A stretch of DNA of 64,000 bases from Streptomyces spirodelae (GTDB lineage Bacteria > Actinomycetota > Actinomycetes > Streptomycetales > Streptomycetaceae): contig NZ_JAFFZN010000022.1 in NCBI RefSeq assembly GCF_017676385.1, positions 78,915 to 142,914 of the forward strand. Direction: 5' to 3'. The position numbers were made by a program, and so were the translations under genes. Below are positions 62,405 to 64,000 of this stretch, in pieces. Position 1 is the stretch's first letter. The number at the start of each line of letters is the position of its first letter. The notes under the pieces are model-generated. The model had not been told where the DNA came from, ran no database searches, and saw only the letters and a list, made by a program, of their open reading frames with translations.

Positions 62405-62583
62405 GATTGCGCATTCGCCGGCCAGGCACGCAACATCCTGGCCGCCGGACGGGCGGACAGGCTGAACGCCTCGTGGAGCGCAGGTAAGACCAGGACAAAC
62501 GTCCCGGCGCAGCGCGATGAAGCAGGAAGCCCCCGGACGGGTCGAACGACTCAGGCCGGACTCCCCAGCCGCGAGGCCGGGGA
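62405..62583 (+). pseudogene. 3' remnant of an IS200/IS605-type tnpB with its end hairpin
   Basis: Translation from 62405 gives DCAFAGQARNILAAGRADRL then NASWSAG, matching the C-terminal NAARNILAAGRADRLNA of TnpB proteins, followed by QRDEAGSPR as in their tails. A hairpin TCCCC...GGGGA at 62562-62583 resembles the right-end/omegaRNA structure that overlaps tnpB 3' ends. The catalytic parts and tnpA are absent, so this is a decayed insertion-sequence end squeezed between udgX and the mqnE-like gene. Confidence 0.68.
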
Positions 62584-62589
62584 AGCACG

Positions 62590-63414
62590 TCAAACCCGCA
62601 TGGGCTGGGGGGTCTCGCGCCGCTGCGGGTCCGGGCCCTCGTGGCTGCGCACCGCGCCGTAGTGGGCGTCGCGCTCGACGGGCCGGAAACCGGCGTCGCG
62701 GATCGCGACCAGCAGGTCCTCGCGGGTGAGCGCGTCGGCGTCCTGCCCAGCGGCGCTCTCGTCGTCCACGACGCGGCCCGTCAGTTCGTCGGCGCCGTGC
62801 TGGAGCGCGAGCTGCGCGGTCTGCTCGGTGTGCAGCGCCCAGTCGGCCGCCAGGTGCTCCACGTTGTCCAGCAGCAGCCGGGCGACGGCGAATGCCTTGA
62901 GCACCTCGGCTCCGGTCGCGCCGCGCGGGCCGTCCTGGAGCAGCGGTACGGCGACGTGGAACCCGCCGACCTCGTCCTGCAGTTCGCGCAGCCGCAGCAC
63001 CCGCCCGACGAGCTGGGCCGGGTCGACGGGGGCGTCGGCACCTCCGTAGGGCAGGGCGTACGCCGTCAGTGCCACCCCCTCGGGCAGGGCATCCCGGAGC
63101 GCGCGCACCGCGCCCGCGAGACCGCCGGCCTCCGCCTCGGAGCCGGCGCCGGTGCCGGTGCCGGTGACCAGCCGCAGCTCGGTGACGCCGTCGGCCGCCC
63201 ACCGGGGGGTGAGCGCCACCGCCTGGTCGAGGTCCGTCACATCCTGCGGCAGGTGGGCGGCGAAGTAGGCGATGTCGCCGCTGTGCCTGCTGCGCACCTC
63301 GTGCGCGAGGCCGCCGAGCCAGGCCAGGTCGTCGCAGCCGTACAGGTCGATGCCGTCCTCACGGGTCAACCGCTCACCGGAGCGGACCTTCCGCTCGATG
63401 TCCGCCGCGTCCAT
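62590..63414 (-). CDS. MqnE-related protein lacking the radical-SAM cluster
   Basis: 274-residue protein related to aminofutalosine synthase MqnE, which is normally about 387. The start (IERKVRSGERLTREDGIDLY, DLAWLGGLAHEVRSRHSGDI) and end (LRLRELQDEVGGFHVAVPLL, TAQLALQHGADELTGRVV, LLVAIRDAGFRPVERDAHYG, DPQRRETPQPMRV) align well. The middle is missing: the CxxxCxxC segment expected after GDIAYF is replaced by AAHLPQDVTDLDQAV and much of the barrel is gone. It therefore cannot bind the SAM cluster. The frame is clean with normal codon use, so it looks maintained. ATG at 63414 gives MDAADIERK. Next to an Lrp gene as mqnE usually is in this genus. Confidence 0.83.
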   Translation of the reverse strand: MDAADIERKVRSGERLTREDGIDLYGCDDLAWLGGLAHEVRSRHSGDIAYFAAHLPQDVTDLDQAVALTPRWAADGVTELRLVTGTGTGAGSEAEAGGLAGAVRALRDALPEGVALTAYALPYGGADAPVDPAQLVGRVLRLRELQDEVGGFHVAVPLLQDGPRGATGAEVLKAFAVARLLLDNVEHLAADWALHTEQTAQLALQHGADELTGRVVDDESAAGQDADALTREDLLVAIRDAGFRPVERDAHYGAVRSHEGPDPQRRETPQPMRV

Positions 63415-63512
63415 TCCTCGCGCCACCTGCCTGCCTCGGTCCGTCTTCCGCGCCGCCGTCTTCCGTCTTGATCCGCGCGCCCGCCCGACCCTACGCCAGG
63501 CCCGCCGCGGCC

Positions 63513-63965
63513 CTACTCCTCGGGCAGTTCCCCGACCCGGTTCTCCCACTTGGTCGACAGCACGATCGTCGTCCGCGTCCGTGAGACGCCCTTGGTGCCC
63601 GAGAGCCGGCGGATGGTGCGCTCCAGGCCGTCCACATCACCGGCGCGCACCTTGAGCATGTACGAGTCGTCACCGGCGATGAACCAGCAGTCCTCGACCT
63701 CCTGGAGGTCGCGCAGCCGGGTGGCCACCTCCTCGTGGTCGGTCGCGTCCGAGAGCTGGATGCCGATCAGCGCCGTCACCCCCAGCCCGAGCGATGAGGC
63801 GTCGACGGTCGCGCGGTACCCGGTGATCACCCCGGCGGCCTCCAGCCGGTTGATCCGGTCGGTGACGCTGGGGCCCGACAGGCCCACCAGCCGCCCCAGT
63901 TCGGCGTAGGAGGCTCTGCCGTTCTCCCGCAGCGCCTGGATGAGCTGCCTGTCCACCGCGTCCAT
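63513..63965 (-). CDS. Lrp/AsnC-family regulator
   Basis: Transcription factor of 150 residues. The HTH is DRQLIQALRENGRASYAELG then RLVGLSGPSVTDRINRLEAA; the C-terminal RAM effector domain starts about residue 65 (LGVTALIGIQLSD) and ends VLSTKWENRVGELPEE. It binds small effectors, usually amino acids. It lies 98 bases upstream of the mqnE-like gene in the same direction. The target is unknown. Confidence 0.92.
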   Translation of the reverse strand: MDAVDRQLIQALRENGRASYAELGRLVGLSGPSVTDRINRLEAAGVITGYRATVDASSLGLGVTALIGIQLSDATDHEEVATRLRDLQEVEDCWFIAGDDSYMLKVRAGDVDGLERTIRRLSGTKGVSRTRTTIVLSTKWENRVGELPEE

Positions 63966-64000
63966 GGATGCCGCTGCCTCCTGTACGTAGAAGTCCGGAG

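Overview
The window is a single stretch of high-GC actinobacterial chromosome, almost certainly from Streptomyces or a very close relative. The reasons are: very high GC, frequent GTG starts and GTGA/ATGA stop-start overlaps; futalosine-type menaquinone genes (mqnA, mqnC) beside a complete 14-gene nuo operon; Streptomyces-type lipoproteins and Pro/Gly-rich membrane proteins; and a characteristic HVDL...C leader peptide. No rRNA, tRNA, CRISPR array, intact insertion sequence or prophage was seen.

Left part (1-12,000): the end of a 2-oxoacid:ferredoxin oxidoreductase beta subunit, rarD, a LolA-like/ABC-transporter operon, a polyprenyl diphosphate synthase (quinone side chain), fumarylacetoacetase, recQ, two tandem paralogous lipoproteins with duplicated promoters, and a cupin. 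Core respiratory part (12,000-37,700): nuoA-nuoN on the minus strand behind a predicted Rex operator, an NlpC/P60 cell-wall hydrolase, a geranylgeranyl-reductase-type flavoprotein, a large zinc-ribbon membrane protein, menG, mqnC, mqnA and a cold-shock gene. Menaquinone is made by the mqn/men genes and polyprenyl synthase, and is reduced by complex I.

Accessory part (37,700-61,200): (a) a polyol/sugar-phosphate catabolic island: RpiB-like isomerase, fused DhaK-DhaL kinase, FGGY kinase, D-2-hydroxyacid dehydrogenase and HAD phosphatase in one operon, with a DeoR regulator and a polyol-permease-type transporter transcribed the other way; (b) DUF3224 gene beside the broken tail of a WYL regulator; (c) a CPBP protease-histidine kinase-response regulator operon behind a perfect 26-bp palindrome; (d) an XRE-TetR fusion regulator followed by carnitine catabolism genes cdhC-cdhA-cdhB and a TauD-like dioxygenase with an attenuator-like leader; (e) a quinone-oxidoreductase-like dehydrogenase behind a MerR-like dyad, a membrane protein, a FadD-type ligase with its own dyad, a TetR regulator; (f) a DAACS transporter preceded by a cysteine-containing leader peptide, suggesting a link to cystine/sulfur.

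Right end (61,200-64,000): a DUF4229 protein, a UdgX-type uracil-DNA glycosylase, a decayed 3' end of an IS200/IS605-type tnpB, an MqnE-related protein that has lost the radical-SAM cysteines, and an Lrp/AsnC regulator. The least explained systems are the polyol island with its unusual enzyme set, the XRE-TetR regulator of the carnitine genes, the cysteine-leader transporter, and the radical-SAM-less MqnE relative.
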